Shown: positions 5,979-13,382 of the stretch, piece after piece
Numbering within the stretch: the first letter of the stretch is position 1
Layout of the letters: every line of letters begins with the position of its first letter
From: Ottowia sp.
GTDB lineage: Bacteria > Pseudomonadota > Gammaproteobacteria > Burkholderiales > Burkholderiaceae_C
DNA: 33,362 nt
Direction: 5' to 3'
Assembly (NCBI GenBank): GCA_023228705.1
Contig: JALOAS010000027.1
Span: 1-33,362, forward strand
The notes under the pieces: model-generated
Database searches by the model: none
What the model was told of the DNA's origin: nothing
Seen by the model: the letters and a program-made list of their open reading frames with translations, nothing else
Program-made: the position numbers and the translations under genes

Positions 5979-8560
5979 CGACGATCAGCACCGAGACATT
6001 CGCCCGCGTGGCGTTGGCCGAGATCGTCGCCAGCACCACGAACCCGCGCAAGTCTTTCGACCAGGCCAAGCTCGCCGAACTGGCCGAGAGCATCCGCGCC
6101 ACCGGTGTGCACCAGCCCGTGCTGCTGCGCCCGCTGCCGGCCTCGCGCCTGGAAGACACCACGGGCATGGACCCGCGCCCAGCCTACGAGCTGGTATGCG
6201 GCGAGCGCCGCCTGCGCGCCAGTGTGCTGGCCGAGGTCGCCACCATCCCGGCGCTGATCCGGGCACTGACGGACGCCGAAGCGCTGGAGATCCAGGTCAT
6301 CGAGAACCTGCAGCGCGATGACCTGCAGCCGCTCGAAGAAGCCGAGGGCTACCAGGCGCTGATGGAGCACCACGAGCCGCCCATGACAGCCGACGAGGTG
6401 GCAGCGAAGATCGGCAAGAGCCGCAGCTACGTGTACGCCCGCCTGAAGCTGCTGGACCTGGGCCCCGAAGGGCGCGAGGCCCTGCTGCAGGGCAAGCTGG
6501 ACGCCTCGCGCGGCCTGCTGATCGCGCGCATTCCGGACACCAAGCTGCAGGCAGAGGCCTTGAAGGAAGCGGCCGACTGGCAGGGCAACGTGCGCAGCTA
6601 TCGCGAGCTGGCGCGCATCGTGCACGCCCGGTACATGCTGCGGCTGAGCGATGCGCGCTTCAAGATCACCGATGCCAACCTGGTGCCGGCGGCGGGCAGT
6701 TGCCGCGCGTGCCCCAAGCGCACGGGCGCGAACCCCGATCTGTTCGCCGACGTGCAGGGCGCAGACGTGTGCACTGACCCGGCATGCTTCAAGCTCAAGG
6801 AACAGGCCCACACCGACGCTGCACTGAAGGCCGAACGCGAGAGCGGCGCCACCATCATCGAAGGGCGCGAGGCCAAGGCCCTCATGCCCAGCGCATGGAC
6901 CGGCGCAGTGGAGGGCTATCTGCGCCTGGATGACGCGAAAGACAGCCCGACCGACAAGCCGCTGCGTTCGCTCATCGGCAAGCAGATGGAGAAACAGGGC
7001 ATCCAGCCCACTTACGTGGCCAACCCGCACCGCGACGGCGAGCTGGTGGCCGTGATCGACCACGCCACCGCCCAGCAGCTGCTGGCCGCCAAGGGTCTGG
7101 ACGATCAGGCCGAGAAACTGGCCGCCGAAGCCGCCCGCAGTGAGAAGGCCGCCGCCGAGCAGGCCAAGCGGAAAGCCAAGGAGCGCTTCGAGCGCGAATG
7201 GCGCTGGCGTGTGCTCGAGCGCACCTGGGAGAAGATAGACAGCTTGGACGAGACCGCGCTGGCCCTCAACGACGAGGCCATCCGCTACCTGGCCACACGC
7301 TACGCCAACAACCTCAACCAGGACCGCGCCAAGCGTCTCTGCCAGCTGCTCGATCTGGGCAAGGTGGCACCCGTGCAGGCCGTGAAGGACTGGGTCCATG
7401 GGTTGCATGACGTGGGCGACCCCGAGCGTGCGCTGGCTCTTCTCATGCTCAACGCGGACGTGGAGTACGAGCCGTGGCGCTCGGAAGCTGACCAGAACGC
7501 GGCCCTGAAGATCCTGGCCAACGCCCACGACATCGACATCGAGGCGGTGAAGGACGAGGTCAAGAAAGAGCACGCCGCCGCCGCGCGTGAGCTGGCCAAG
7601 AAGGCCAAGGCGGCCGAAACCGCGCAGGCGCAGGAGCCCTCTTCCCCCCTGCCCTCTGCTGCGCAAGCTGGTGGGGTGCGGGGGAAAGGCAAGGCCAAGG
7701 GCCAGGGCGCGGGCAAGACCGCGGCTGCGAAGAAGCCGAAGATCTCGGCCGAGGAAGCAAGAACAGGCATCGCTGCCGCGATGCAGAGCCACGAAGCCGG
7801 GGCCGACGACGGCCCCGGAGATCCAGCCGGCTCCGCCGGTGAGCTGGAACAGCGGCCGACTCCGGCCGCTGAGGGCGACCGCCAGCTACTGGCGTACATC
7901 CACCCCGATCAGTCCCGGCCAGTGCTGGACTGCCACGGCATCGATCTGGCCATCAACGATCGCGTGCGCATCGTCGATGAGAGCTGCTTCACGGGCACGC
8001 TGGCCATCGTGCTGGGCCTCAATGCCGCCAACGGCCGGGCGCTGGTTCGCCCTGATGGCCTGTCCGAGGAATACGTCCTCGACCCCGAAGAGCTGGAAGT
8101 CCTCTGGCCGCTCAACAAGGGCGACACCGTCCAGGTCCGCTCCGGTGTCAGTGCGGGTCACAGCGAGACCTACGGCGTCGTCCAGGATGTCGACCCCGAG
8201 GGCGACGTATGGATCCGCATCGATGGCGCCAAGGGCGACTTCGCATTCCAGCGCGGCGAGCTCGACCTGATCCACAAGCGCAGGAAGGTCTACGGCGCCT
8301 GCAAAGCGGCCACCAAGGAAGACACTGGCCTGGAGTGGATGAAGGGCGACAGGGTGCGGGTGGCCAGGGACTCCGGCCACGAACACGCCGGTGCCATCGG
8401 CACGATCATGCGCATCGACCAGGAAGGCGCCATCTGGATCGACCTTGACGACGTGGGAAGCTTCACCGCCGGCAACCGCTCGCTGCTTGAGTTCGTCTGC
8501 CGACCAGACGTGAAGGCCTTGCCGCTCCCCACCAGAGAGGAGCCGGAGGCAACTCAATGA
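5975..8560 (+). CDS. Large ParB-like protein with zinc motif and three KOW/SH3-like repeats, 861 aa
   Basis: ATG 5975 overlaps the preceding stop. Residues ~8-110 match the ParB/RepB/Spo0J N-terminal domain: NPRKSFD, GVHQPVLLRP and CGERRLRAS are the usual CTPase/DNA-clamp motifs. Residues ~136-185 form the ParB helix-turn-helix. A CxxC...CxxxxC motif (C243, C246, C266, C271) probably binds zinc. Residues ~425-480 are a Lys/Ala/Glu coiled-coil-like stretch and ~590-640 a low-complexity linker. Three repeats (~660-712, ~713-788, ~789-850), each beginning with a D-x-V-x-V strand, look like KOW/SH3 barrels. Typical ParB is 250-350 residues. No parA is visible, so a role in segregation is not assured; transcription control or replication are alternatives. 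Confidence 0.8.
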   Translation: MTTISTETFARVALAEIVASTTNPRKSFDQAKLAELAESIRATGVHQPVLLRPLPASRLEDTTGMDPRPAYELVCGERRLRASVLAEVATIPALIRALTDAEALEIQVIENLQRDDLQPLEEAEGYQALMEHHEPPMTADEVAAKIGKSRSYVYARLKLLDLGPEGREALLQGKLDASRGLLIARIPDTKLQAEALKEAADWQGNVRSYRELARIVHARYMLRLSDARFKITDANLVPAAGSCRACPKRTGANPDLFADVQGADVCTDPACFKLKEQAHTDAALKAERESGATIIEGREAKALMPSAWTGAVEGYLRLDDAKDSPTDKPLRSLIGKQMEKQGIQPTYVANPHRDGELVAVIDHATAQQLLAAKGLDDQAEKLAAEAARSEKAAAEQAKRKAKERFEREWRWRVLERTWEKIDSLDETALALNDEAIRYLATRYANNLNQDRAKRLCQLLDLGKVAPVQAVKDWVHGLHDVGDPERALALLMLNADVEYEPWRSEADQNAALKILANAHDIDIEAVKDEVKKEHAAAARELAKKAKAAETAQAQEPSSPLPSAAQAGGVRGKGKAKGQGAGKTAAAKKPKISAEEARTGIAAAMQSHEAGADDGPGDPAGSAGELEQRPTPAAEGDRQLLAYIHPDQSRPVLDCHGIDLAINDRVRIVDESCFTGTLAIVLGLNAANGRALVRPDGLSEEYVLDPEELEVLWPLNKGDTVQVRSGVSAGHSETYGVVQDVDPEGDVWIRIDGAKGDFAFQRGELDLIHKRRKVYGACKAATKEDTGLEWMKGDRVRVARDSGHEHAGAIGTIMRIDQEGAIWIDLDDVGSFTAGNRSLLEFVCRPDVKALPLPTREEPEATQ

Positions 8561-9060
8561 CCCGCCCACGCCTCAAGCCAAAGCGCCGGCCACAGGTCTT
8601 GCGCACCTACACCTACCTGCACGAGCTCATGGCCAGCGCGACCGAGCCCATGCCCAAGGCCTACCGCACCGCCCAGCTCACCCGCATGTGGTCCGGCCTG
8701 GCCTCGATCGAGACCTCGCCCAAGCCCACGGCCAACGACTGGCGCGTGGTCAGCGACGCCGTCAACCTGCTGGAGACGCTGATCGAAATGGGCGTGGCCG
8801 AAGACTCGACTGGCCTGCTGCACGACGCAACGCGAGCCTTGGCCATCGCCGGCGCACGCCACCTGGAAACCGGCGCACCGATCCGCCTGGACGGCGCCGG
8901 CATCCAGGCCGTGCGGGCCGTGCTGGAGAGCTACGCCGAGATCCTGGAGCAGATACCGCACCGCACCGCGATCGCGGCGCACCGCCGCACCGAGAAACGG
9001 ATTCAGGCAATCTACGCGGGCAAGCGCCGCCCGCATGATGTGGAGGTTTTGGCCATATGA
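8557..9060 (+). CDS. Hypothetical helical protein, 167 aa
   Basis: ATG overlaps the ParB-like gene's TGA. The basic N-terminus (RPRLKPKRRPQ) precedes an all-helical body with regularly spaced Leu and Ala. No motif identifies it. Its stop overlaps the ATG of the next gene, so it is translated as part of the operon. Confidence 0.7.
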   Translation: MTRPRLKPKRRPQVLRTYTYLHELMASATEPMPKAYRTAQLTRMWSGLASIETSPKPTANDWRVVSDAVNLLETLIEMGVAEDSTGLLHDATRALAIAGARHLETGAPIRLDGAGIQAVRAVLESYAEILEQIPHRTAIAAHRRTEKRIQAIYAGKRRPHDVEVLAI

Positions 9061-9335
9061 GCCTTGAGATGGTCGCGCAAGAACTGGCGTTCCTGCGCCA
9101 GATGGTACAGAAGCAGGCCGAGGCTATCAGCATGCTTTCGCGGGCGATGGGGACGCGCCTCTCTCGCCAGCAGATGTGTGAACGCTACGGCATATGCGGA
9201 AAGACCCTGACCGCTCGCGTGCGCGCGGGAGAGCTGCCAACGCCTGGCGTCGATGGCAAATGGCTGCTGGATGAGGTGGTGGAGTGGGACACGCAGCGAA
9301 TCACCCTACGCGCGAAGGCGGGCCGCGATCGTTGA
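9057..9335 (+). CDS. Small helix-turn-helix protein, candidate excisionase
   Basis: 92 residues; start coupled by ATGA to the preceding gene. A helical coiled-coil-like N-terminus (~1-30) is followed by LSRQQMCERYGICGKTLTARV (start ~34), a MerR/AlpA/excisionase-type helix-turn-helix, and a wing ending WLLDEVVEW. It lies next to the integrase, and their 3' ends overlap by 30 bases on opposite strands. Position and fold make it the best candidate for the recombination directionality factor; a regulator role is possible. Confidence 0.65.
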   Translation: MSLEMVAQELAFLRQMVQKQAEAISMLSRAMGTRLSRQQMCERYGICGKTLTARVRAGELPTPGVDGKWLLDEVVEWDTQRITLRAKAGRDR

Positions 9336-10298
9336 AGCGCTCGGGTTGTAGTACGTCATGGCTCGCTTCGGGTCACCCCACCCAAACATCCTGCACAGAT
9401 CCAGGACGTGCAACCGGCTCGCCAAGCGCGTGGCTGCCGTGTGCCTGGTGTCGTGGAAGGTGAAGCCAGCCAGTCCGGCCTTGTCTCTGTACTTGCGGAA
9501 CATGGCGTCCAGCGTCTGCGGCCTCAGCGCGAACAGCGATTCGGCGTCCCAGCCTTCCATCGCCCTGATGGTCCGCAGGGCAGACGGCGTCAGCGGGACA
9601 TCGCGGCCCTTGCCGGTCTTGCTGGTGCGCAGCCGAGCGAAGTCGTCATGGATGTCCGTCCACCTCAGCGCACAAAGCTCGCCAGCCCGCATGCCAGTCT
9701 TGAGCGCCAACAGGAATGCACCTGCCACCGCCTGGGAGACAGAGCGAACAGCAATGCCGTGCCTCCACCCGAGAACACGCAGCATCACCCTGACCTCATG
9801 CCGGCTGACAAGCCTCTCCCGGTGGTCTGGCTGAGCAGGCCTGCGAACGTCTCTCATCGGGTTTGACTGGAGCCACCCCCAATCGCGCCGAGCTACCTCG
9901 AGCGCACTGGACAGAATCGTCATCTCCCGCAGTACGGTCCCGCGTGAAACCTTCTTCAGCCGCTCATCACGCCACGCCACCAGCATGAATGGCGTGAGAT
10001 CGGCGAGCTTCACCCGCCAGGGGAAAGCCGGGTCACGCTCCCATCCGCCCATGACGATTCGATCGAGGCGCTCGGTCTTTTTCGAGGGGGACACCTCGTC
10101 CCGGTATCGCTCCAGCGCCTGCCCGAGCGTTTTGATCTCGCCTGCCCGGCCTGAACGCATCGCCCGCAGCTCCATGGTGCGCCGTGCTGCCCAGTCCTGC
10201 GCTTCGCGCTTCGTTGGGAATGTGCCAGACTCACGGACACCGGCGATCTCGATCTGGACTCGCCAGTTGCCGGCCGCAGTTTTCTGTGGCGTTGCCAT
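9306..10298 (-). CDS. int: Tyrosine-family phage integrase
   Basis: 330 residues from ATG 10298; a GTG 54 bases upstream would add 18 residues with no better ribosome site. An N-terminal arm-binding domain (~1-55) and core-binding SAM-like domain (~55-150) precede the catalytic domain. Catalytic residues: R204 (TGMRAGEL), K227 or K230, H282 and R285 (HDTRH), W307 in place of the second His, and Y316 or Y317 (MTYYNP). It should catalyse site-specific recombination between attP and a host attB. The gene is transcribed toward the early operon, and its start faces the putative attP at about 10391-10475. Confidence 0.95.
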   Translation of the reverse strand: MATPQKTAAGNWRVQIEIAGVRESGTFPTKREAQDWAARRTMELRAMRSGRAGEIKTLGQALERYRDEVSPSKKTERLDRIVMGGWERDPAFPWRVKLADLTPFMLVAWRDERLKKVSRGTVLREMTILSSALEVARRDWGWLQSNPMRDVRRPAQPDHRERLVSRHEVRVMLRVLGWRHGIAVRSVSQAVAGAFLLALKTGMRAGELCALRWTDIHDDFARLRTSKTGKGRDVPLTPSALRTIRAMEGWDAESLFALRPQTLDAMFRKYRDKAGLAGFTFHDTRHTAATRLASRLHVLDLCRMFGWGDPKRAMTYYNPSASTIAARLRA

Positions 10299-10338
10299 GT
10301 GGGGGATGAAGCGGGGGAATTTCGGGGGATTCGGATTC

Positions 10339-10367
10339 CAAACACTTCCCACGGACGGGGAAGTTTG
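10339..10367. repeat. Inverted repeat upstream of int
   Basis: CAAAC and ACTTCCC pair with GGGGAAG and TTTG across a six-base loop, with one bulged base. It lies 41 bases upstream of the integrase ATG. No T-tract follows on either strand, so a terminator is unlikely; a regulator or integrase site controlling int is possible. Confidence 0.5.
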
Positions 10368-10390
10368 AGCCGATCATACCCGCCACAGCC

Positions 10391-10475
10391 CTTGATTTAC
10401 TTGATTTTTCCACTTCACGCAGAAAATCAAAATACATCGGTGGTCCCCCCGACAGGAACCAGAACCCCGCTTGAC
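10391..10475. other. Putative phage attachment site (attP)
   Basis: Two direct CTTGATTT boxes (10391-10398, 10400-10407) and an inverted AAATCAA (10424-10430) look like arm-type integrase sites. Right of them, 10442-10468 resembles, on the minus strand, the 3' end of a tRNA: a GGTTC T-loop start and an acceptor-like G-run ending in ACCA. Many tyrosine integrases use tRNA 3' ends as core. The T-loop is degenerate, so the core is a hypothesis. The rest of 10299-10606 holds the inverted repeat and the terminator; I see no gene in it. Confidence 0.45.
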
Positions 10476-10532
10476 TGCTTGGGTTCTCTGGATTTTAGGG
10501 GGGAAATTGAGGGATTGCTGACCGAATGGACG

Positions 10533-10568
10533 AAAAAAAAGCCCGCCTACCCAGAAGGGCAGGCGGGC
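10533..10568 (-). terminator. Rho-independent terminator of the late region
   Basis: Read on the minus strand: a 12-bp GC-rich stem with one mismatch (plus-strand arms 10541-10552 and 10557-10568), a four-base loop, then eight T residues (A-run at 10533-10540). It lies 39 bases beyond the stop of the last late gene and protects attP and int from late read-through. Confidence 0.9.
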
Positions 10569-10606
10569 AATGGCTGATCGTCGGATCAACCTGGAGACAC
10601 GGCAAA

Positions 10607-11062
10607 TCAGGGGCTGGCAGTGCTGTGGACGATGGCGGGGTGGACCACCTCCGGCCGCACGATGACGGGCTCAGGCTGGGTGACCGTGATCGGGTCCTTC
10701 GCCTGCACGCTGGTGGCAGACTTCACGATGGCCGCCGCCGCCGCGTAGGGCGCCACACCGGTCAGCGTGTCCTTGACCATCTGGCCCGTGGTCGGCGCAA
10801 TGGCAGTTGCGGTAGGCCTGCCGCCGAAGGTCGATGCCATGCCTGTGGACTGCCCGAACATCGCACAGAACGCGATCTGCGTGTCCGAGCCGGCCTTCTT
10901 GAAGCACTCCTGCACGGCCACTTGCTTCTGGTACTCGACATCGGCGTAGTCGCTGTACTTCGCTGCATCTTGCTTCTGGCCTTCGATGTGGGCCGCGTCC
11001 AATGCGGCGCAGCCGCTCAGGGCGAGAAAGGCCAGGGCGAGAAAGGTGGTTTTTGTGAGCAT
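10607..11062 (-). CDS. Phage lipoprotein, 151 aa
   Basis: N-terminus MLTKTTFLALAFLALSGCA is a lipoprotein signal with lipobox LSGC (Cys 18), so the mature protein should be lipid-anchored. The body has cysteines in ECF and FCAM and an Ala/Val/Pro-rich C-terminus; no family recognised. It is the last gene of the late region, 3 bases after the Rz1-like gene and just before the terminator. It could assist outer-membrane disruption or be a conversion factor. Confidence 0.75.
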   Translation of the reverse strand: MLTKTTFLALAFLALSGCAALDAAHIEGQKQDAAKYSDYADVEYQKQVAVQECFKKAGSDTQIAFCAMFGQSTGMASTFGGRPTATAIAPTTGQMVKDTLTGVAPYAAAAAIVKSATSVQAKDPITVTQPEPVIVRPEVVHPAIVHSTASP

Positions 11063-11065
11063 GGG

Positions 11066-11404
11066 TCAGTCCTCGGTGGTGGTGGTCTTGGAACGGGTCG
11101 CACGGGCCTGCCGGCGGGCATCGCGGCGCGCGGCCGGCATGGCGCCCACGGCCTCGATCACGCCCTGGTGTTTGAGCGTGCAGTCCTGGTGCACGCGGTC
11201 GGCCTCGGCGCGGTTAGCCAGCAGCGCGGGCCGCATGTCCTGGGTGCCAGGTTCCACGGTCAGCGGCGGCAGCGGCTCGCAGGGCTGGCGCAGTTGCTCA
11301 CTGATGCGCGGCACCACCGGCTGCGCGGGCGGCGCCACCGGCGTCATTGAACAGCCGGACGAAATCAGCATCAGCAGGGCAATGGGTGTCAGGGTGCGGC
11401 ACAT
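11066..11404 (-). CDS. Rz1: Rz1-like outer-membrane spanin lipoprotein
   Basis: 112 residues beginning with a lipoprotein signal (lipobox SSGC, Cys 18) followed by a proline-rich segment (PVAPPAQPVVP), the hallmarks of o-spanins. GGAG lies upstream of the ATG. The start lies inside the Rz gene in another frame; the 107-base overlap is the usual embedded/overlapping Rz/Rz1 arrangement. With the i-spanin it bridges the envelope and fuses the two membranes in the last step of lysis. The basic C-terminal tail (~85-112) is longer than in lambda Rz1. Confidence 0.88.
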   Translation of the reverse strand: MCRTLTPIALLMLISSGCSMTPVAPPAQPVVPRISEQLRQPCEPLPPLTVEPGTQDMRPALLANRAEADRVHQDCTLKHQGVIEAVGAMPAARRDARRQARATRSKTTTTED

Positions 11405-11738
11405 ATTTCGTGATCTCCTTCGTGCGGTAGACGTAGACGGTCTCTGCCTCGGCCTTGCCGGTCTCGTAGCCGGCCGTGGCGTCGGCGTTGAGCCGTTCCT
11501 GGCCGTCCTTGGCGTCCTGGGTGGCCTTGTTCCATCGGCCCTGAACCTCGGCCTGGCCGGCGGCGTAGGCGTCGGCCTTCACGCGCTGGACCTGGGCGGC
11601 GTGCCACCAGGTGGCGCCGCCCATGGCTGCAGCTCCGGCGGCGATGAGCAGGGCGTAGAGCTGCCAGCGAGAGGGCATCAGCGCGCGGCGGACGGCGTGA
11701 GCGATGGGCGTCATGAAGGTGCCGGCAAGATCGGTCAT
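11298..11738 (-). CDS. Rz: Rz-like inner-membrane spanin
   Basis: 146 residues. A single N-terminal membrane helix (~24-43, WQLYALLIAAGAAAMGG) is followed by a long periplasmic helical region rich in Ala, Glu and Gln, and the segment FVRLFNDA near the C-terminus, frequent in Rz-like proteins. The ATG overlaps the preceding TGA (ATGA); ATG 11714 is an alternative start. It overlaps the Rz1-like gene out of frame. Confidence 0.88.
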   Translation of the reverse strand: MTDLAGTFMTPIAHAVRRALMPSRWQLYALLIAAGAAAMGGATWWHAAQVQRVKADAYAAGQAEVQGRWNKATQDAKDGQERLNADATAGYETGKAEAETVYVYRTKEITKYVPHPDTHCPADADFVRLFNDAGGAARAAGGAAHQ

Positions 11739-12079
11739 ACATCGGACTCCAGTGGTGGCGTCAACACCAGCCCGAGCCGATCAGCAACAGCCGCATCGCC
11801 CTCGCTCGACGCATCGATCTGTTCCCACAGCTCGACCGCCTCAGCCTCGCTCAGGGACATGACCGGCACCAAGGCAGCGCGCAGGGTCTCTGGTGACACT
11901 AGAGCGGCGGCGAAGTCGCTGCTCACCATGCCACTGATCAGCAGCCACGGCTCGCCGGCGCGCGTGCAATCGGCCAGTGCCGTATGGGACAGCGTGGCCG
12001 GCCCCTGGGCCGCAGCCATCGCAATGATGATGTTGGCCGCCGACATCGGCGCGGCAACGGTCAGAAACTCTCGTTCCAT
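11735..12079 (-). CDS. Hypothetical protein downstream of the DGR reverse transcriptase, 114 aa
   Basis: Start ATG 12079 is preceded by a strong GGAGGT about 6 bases upstream; a TTG at 12085 is less likely. The N-terminal half is hydrophobic but not clearly membrane-spanning; the C-terminal half is acidic and helical (LSEAEAVELWEQID). No family recognised. It begins 3 bases from the RT stop and overlaps the Rz gene at its end, so it is co-transcribed with both the DGR and lysis genes. It could be a DGR accessory protein or simply a late phage protein. Confidence 0.7.
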   Translation of the reverse strand: MEREFLTVAAPMSAANIIIAMAAAQGPATLSHTALADCTRAGEPWLLISGMVSSDFAAALVSPETLRAALVPVMSLSEAEAVELWEQIDASSEGDAAVADRLGLVLTPPLESDV

Positions 12080-12081
12080 CG

Positions 12082-13095
12082 TCAACCTCCTGCGCCGGCG
12101 TGCGCGGCGCGAAAACCTTGCGGCAGGGCCGCATAAAGATCGCTGTGGGCCGCCTGCAGGTGGCTCATGAGCGGGCGAAACGAGCAGGTGCGCCGGGCGT
12201 GGCCCAGGCGCGAGACAACGCCCTCGATGCTGCCCTTGCGGGCATCGCGGCGCAGCTCTGTGATGACGCGCGGCCGCACGAACCGCGCCGACGACCAGGT
12301 GCGAAACCCCACAAAATTGGCGCCACGCTTGATGGGTTGCAGGCTGTGGTGGCTGATCTCAAGCTGCAAAAGCGCCAGGTGCCGCTCGATCGCCGCCAGC
12401 CATTGCAGACCGGTCTCGCGCGAGGGCGCGATCATGATCGAGTCGTCCATGTAGCGGCCGTAATCGCGGGCCTTGAGGGTGCGCTTGCAGAAGTGATCCA
12501 GGCTGTTGAGGTAGACGTTGGCCAGGATCTGGCTCAGCAGATTACCAATCGGGATGCCGGTGGGCTCGGCTCGCCAGGCCAGCAGCTCAACTAGATCGAG
12601 CGTGCGGCGGCACTTGATCGCGCGCTCCAGCAAGGACTGCAGGATGCCCCGGTCGATCGAGTAGAAGAACTTGCGCACATCGATGTGCAGCACCCAGGCG
12701 TCGCGCGGTGCGCGGCGCATGGCCGCCTGCAACCAGTCGCCGGCACGGTGCGTGCCGTAGCCCACCCGGCACGCGAACGAGGTGTCGACAAAGCGGCGGT
12801 CGAAGATGGGCGCGATGGCGGCGTACACCGCGTGCTGCACCACCAGGTCGCGAAACGCGGGCGCCTCGATCAGGCGCGGCTTGCGGCCTTCGGTAACCCA
12901 GAACCGATTGCATGGGCGTGGGCAGTACTCGCCGCTGAGCAGCTCGGCCTCCAGCGAAAAGATGTTGGTGCCCAGGTTGCGCGCGAAGTTGAAGCAGGCG
13001 CGGTGCGTGCGCTTGCGATCGCTGGCGCGGACGTAGGCAGCCAGCAGTGCGCTGGTGTTGGCGATGTCGCCGTACAGATCGCCGGCGCGCCTCAT
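12082..13095 (-). CDS. DGR reverse transcriptase
   Basis: 337 residues, a usual size for DGR reverse transcriptases. Motifs in order: HIDVRKFF with catalytic D139; GIPIGNLLSQ (180-189), where the xGxxxSQ form is the DGR-type signature of motif 4; YMDD (215-218) with the two catalytic Asp; and KRGANFVGF (~257-265) as the next palm/thumb motif. No maturase or endonuclease domain follows, unlike group II intron enzymes. GGAG lies 9 bases upstream of the ATG. The enzyme should copy TR RNA into cDNA, misincorporating opposite adenine, with Avd as partner. Gene order VP, Avd, TR, RT is that of Bordetella phage BPP-1. Confidence 0.96.
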   Translation of the reverse strand: MRRAGDLYGDIANTSALLAAYVRASDRKRTHRACFNFARNLGTNIFSLEAELLSGEYCPRPCNRFWVTEGRKPRLIEAPAFRDLVVQHAVYAAIAPIFDRRFVDTSFACRVGYGTHRAGDWLQAAMRRAPRDAWVLHIDVRKFFYSIDRGILQSLLERAIKCRRTLDLVELLAWRAEPTGIPIGNLLSQILANVYLNSLDHFCKRTLKARDYGRYMDDSIMIAPSRETGLQWLAAIERHLALLQLEISHHSLQPIKRGANFVGFRTWSSARFVRPRVITELRRDARKGSIEGVVSRLGHARRTCSFRPLMSHLQAAHSDLYAALPQGFRAAHAGAGG

Positions 13096-13264
13096 GGTGC
13101 GGTCTCCGAAAAATGCCTGGCGACGATGCTCGCGGTGTGGCCAACACGGGCCCGGGCCGCTACGGAAAGGCGCGCAAGCTCAACATTTCGGCACCAGCCG
13201 CGAAGGTGGCTCCCTCTTTGCCGGACAGCCCTTGCTGCATGTGGCACGCGGCATGGCAAAGAGT

Positions 13265-13382
13265 CGGCGACGAACCCCACGTTGTTGTTCGTGTTCGTGC
13301 GCGTGTTGTTCAGATTGCGGGCGCGAACCCCGGCATTCGCGCCGTTGTTCCAGTTGCCGCCCGATAGAACGAAGAGCATGTC
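13265..13382 (-). repeat. DGR template repeat (TR)
   Basis: 118 bp aligned without gaps to VR at 13858-13975 (offset 593). Twelve positions differ, eleven of which are A in the TR sense strand: plus-strand T at 13285, 13288, 13306, 13307, 13309, 13310, 13315, 13348, 13349, 13355 and 13365. In VR nine are G and two are C on the sense strand. The exception is 13366 (sense T to G). One more A-to-C lies just outside (13264). TR virtual translation has eleven Asn codons, the adenine-rich codon typical of DGR hot spots. TR starts inside the stop codon of avd; 13096-13264 between TR and RT holds no gene and should be part of the structured TR RNA. Confidence 0.97.

Noticed and set aside
5924..7792. 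622-codon minus-strand frame opposite the ParB-like gene
   Set aside because: Antisense to a protein with clear ParB motifs; composition typical of GC-rich shadow frames.
10442..10468. A tRNA gene near the integrase
   Set aside because: Only a tRNA 3'-end-like fragment with a degenerate T-loop is present; no D-arm or anticodon arm. Kept only as a possible attP core.
12082..13095. Group II intron or retron reverse transcriptase
   Set aside because: No maturase/endonuclease domain or intron RNA; adjacent TR/VR/Avd and the SQ-type motif 4 identify a DGR enzyme.
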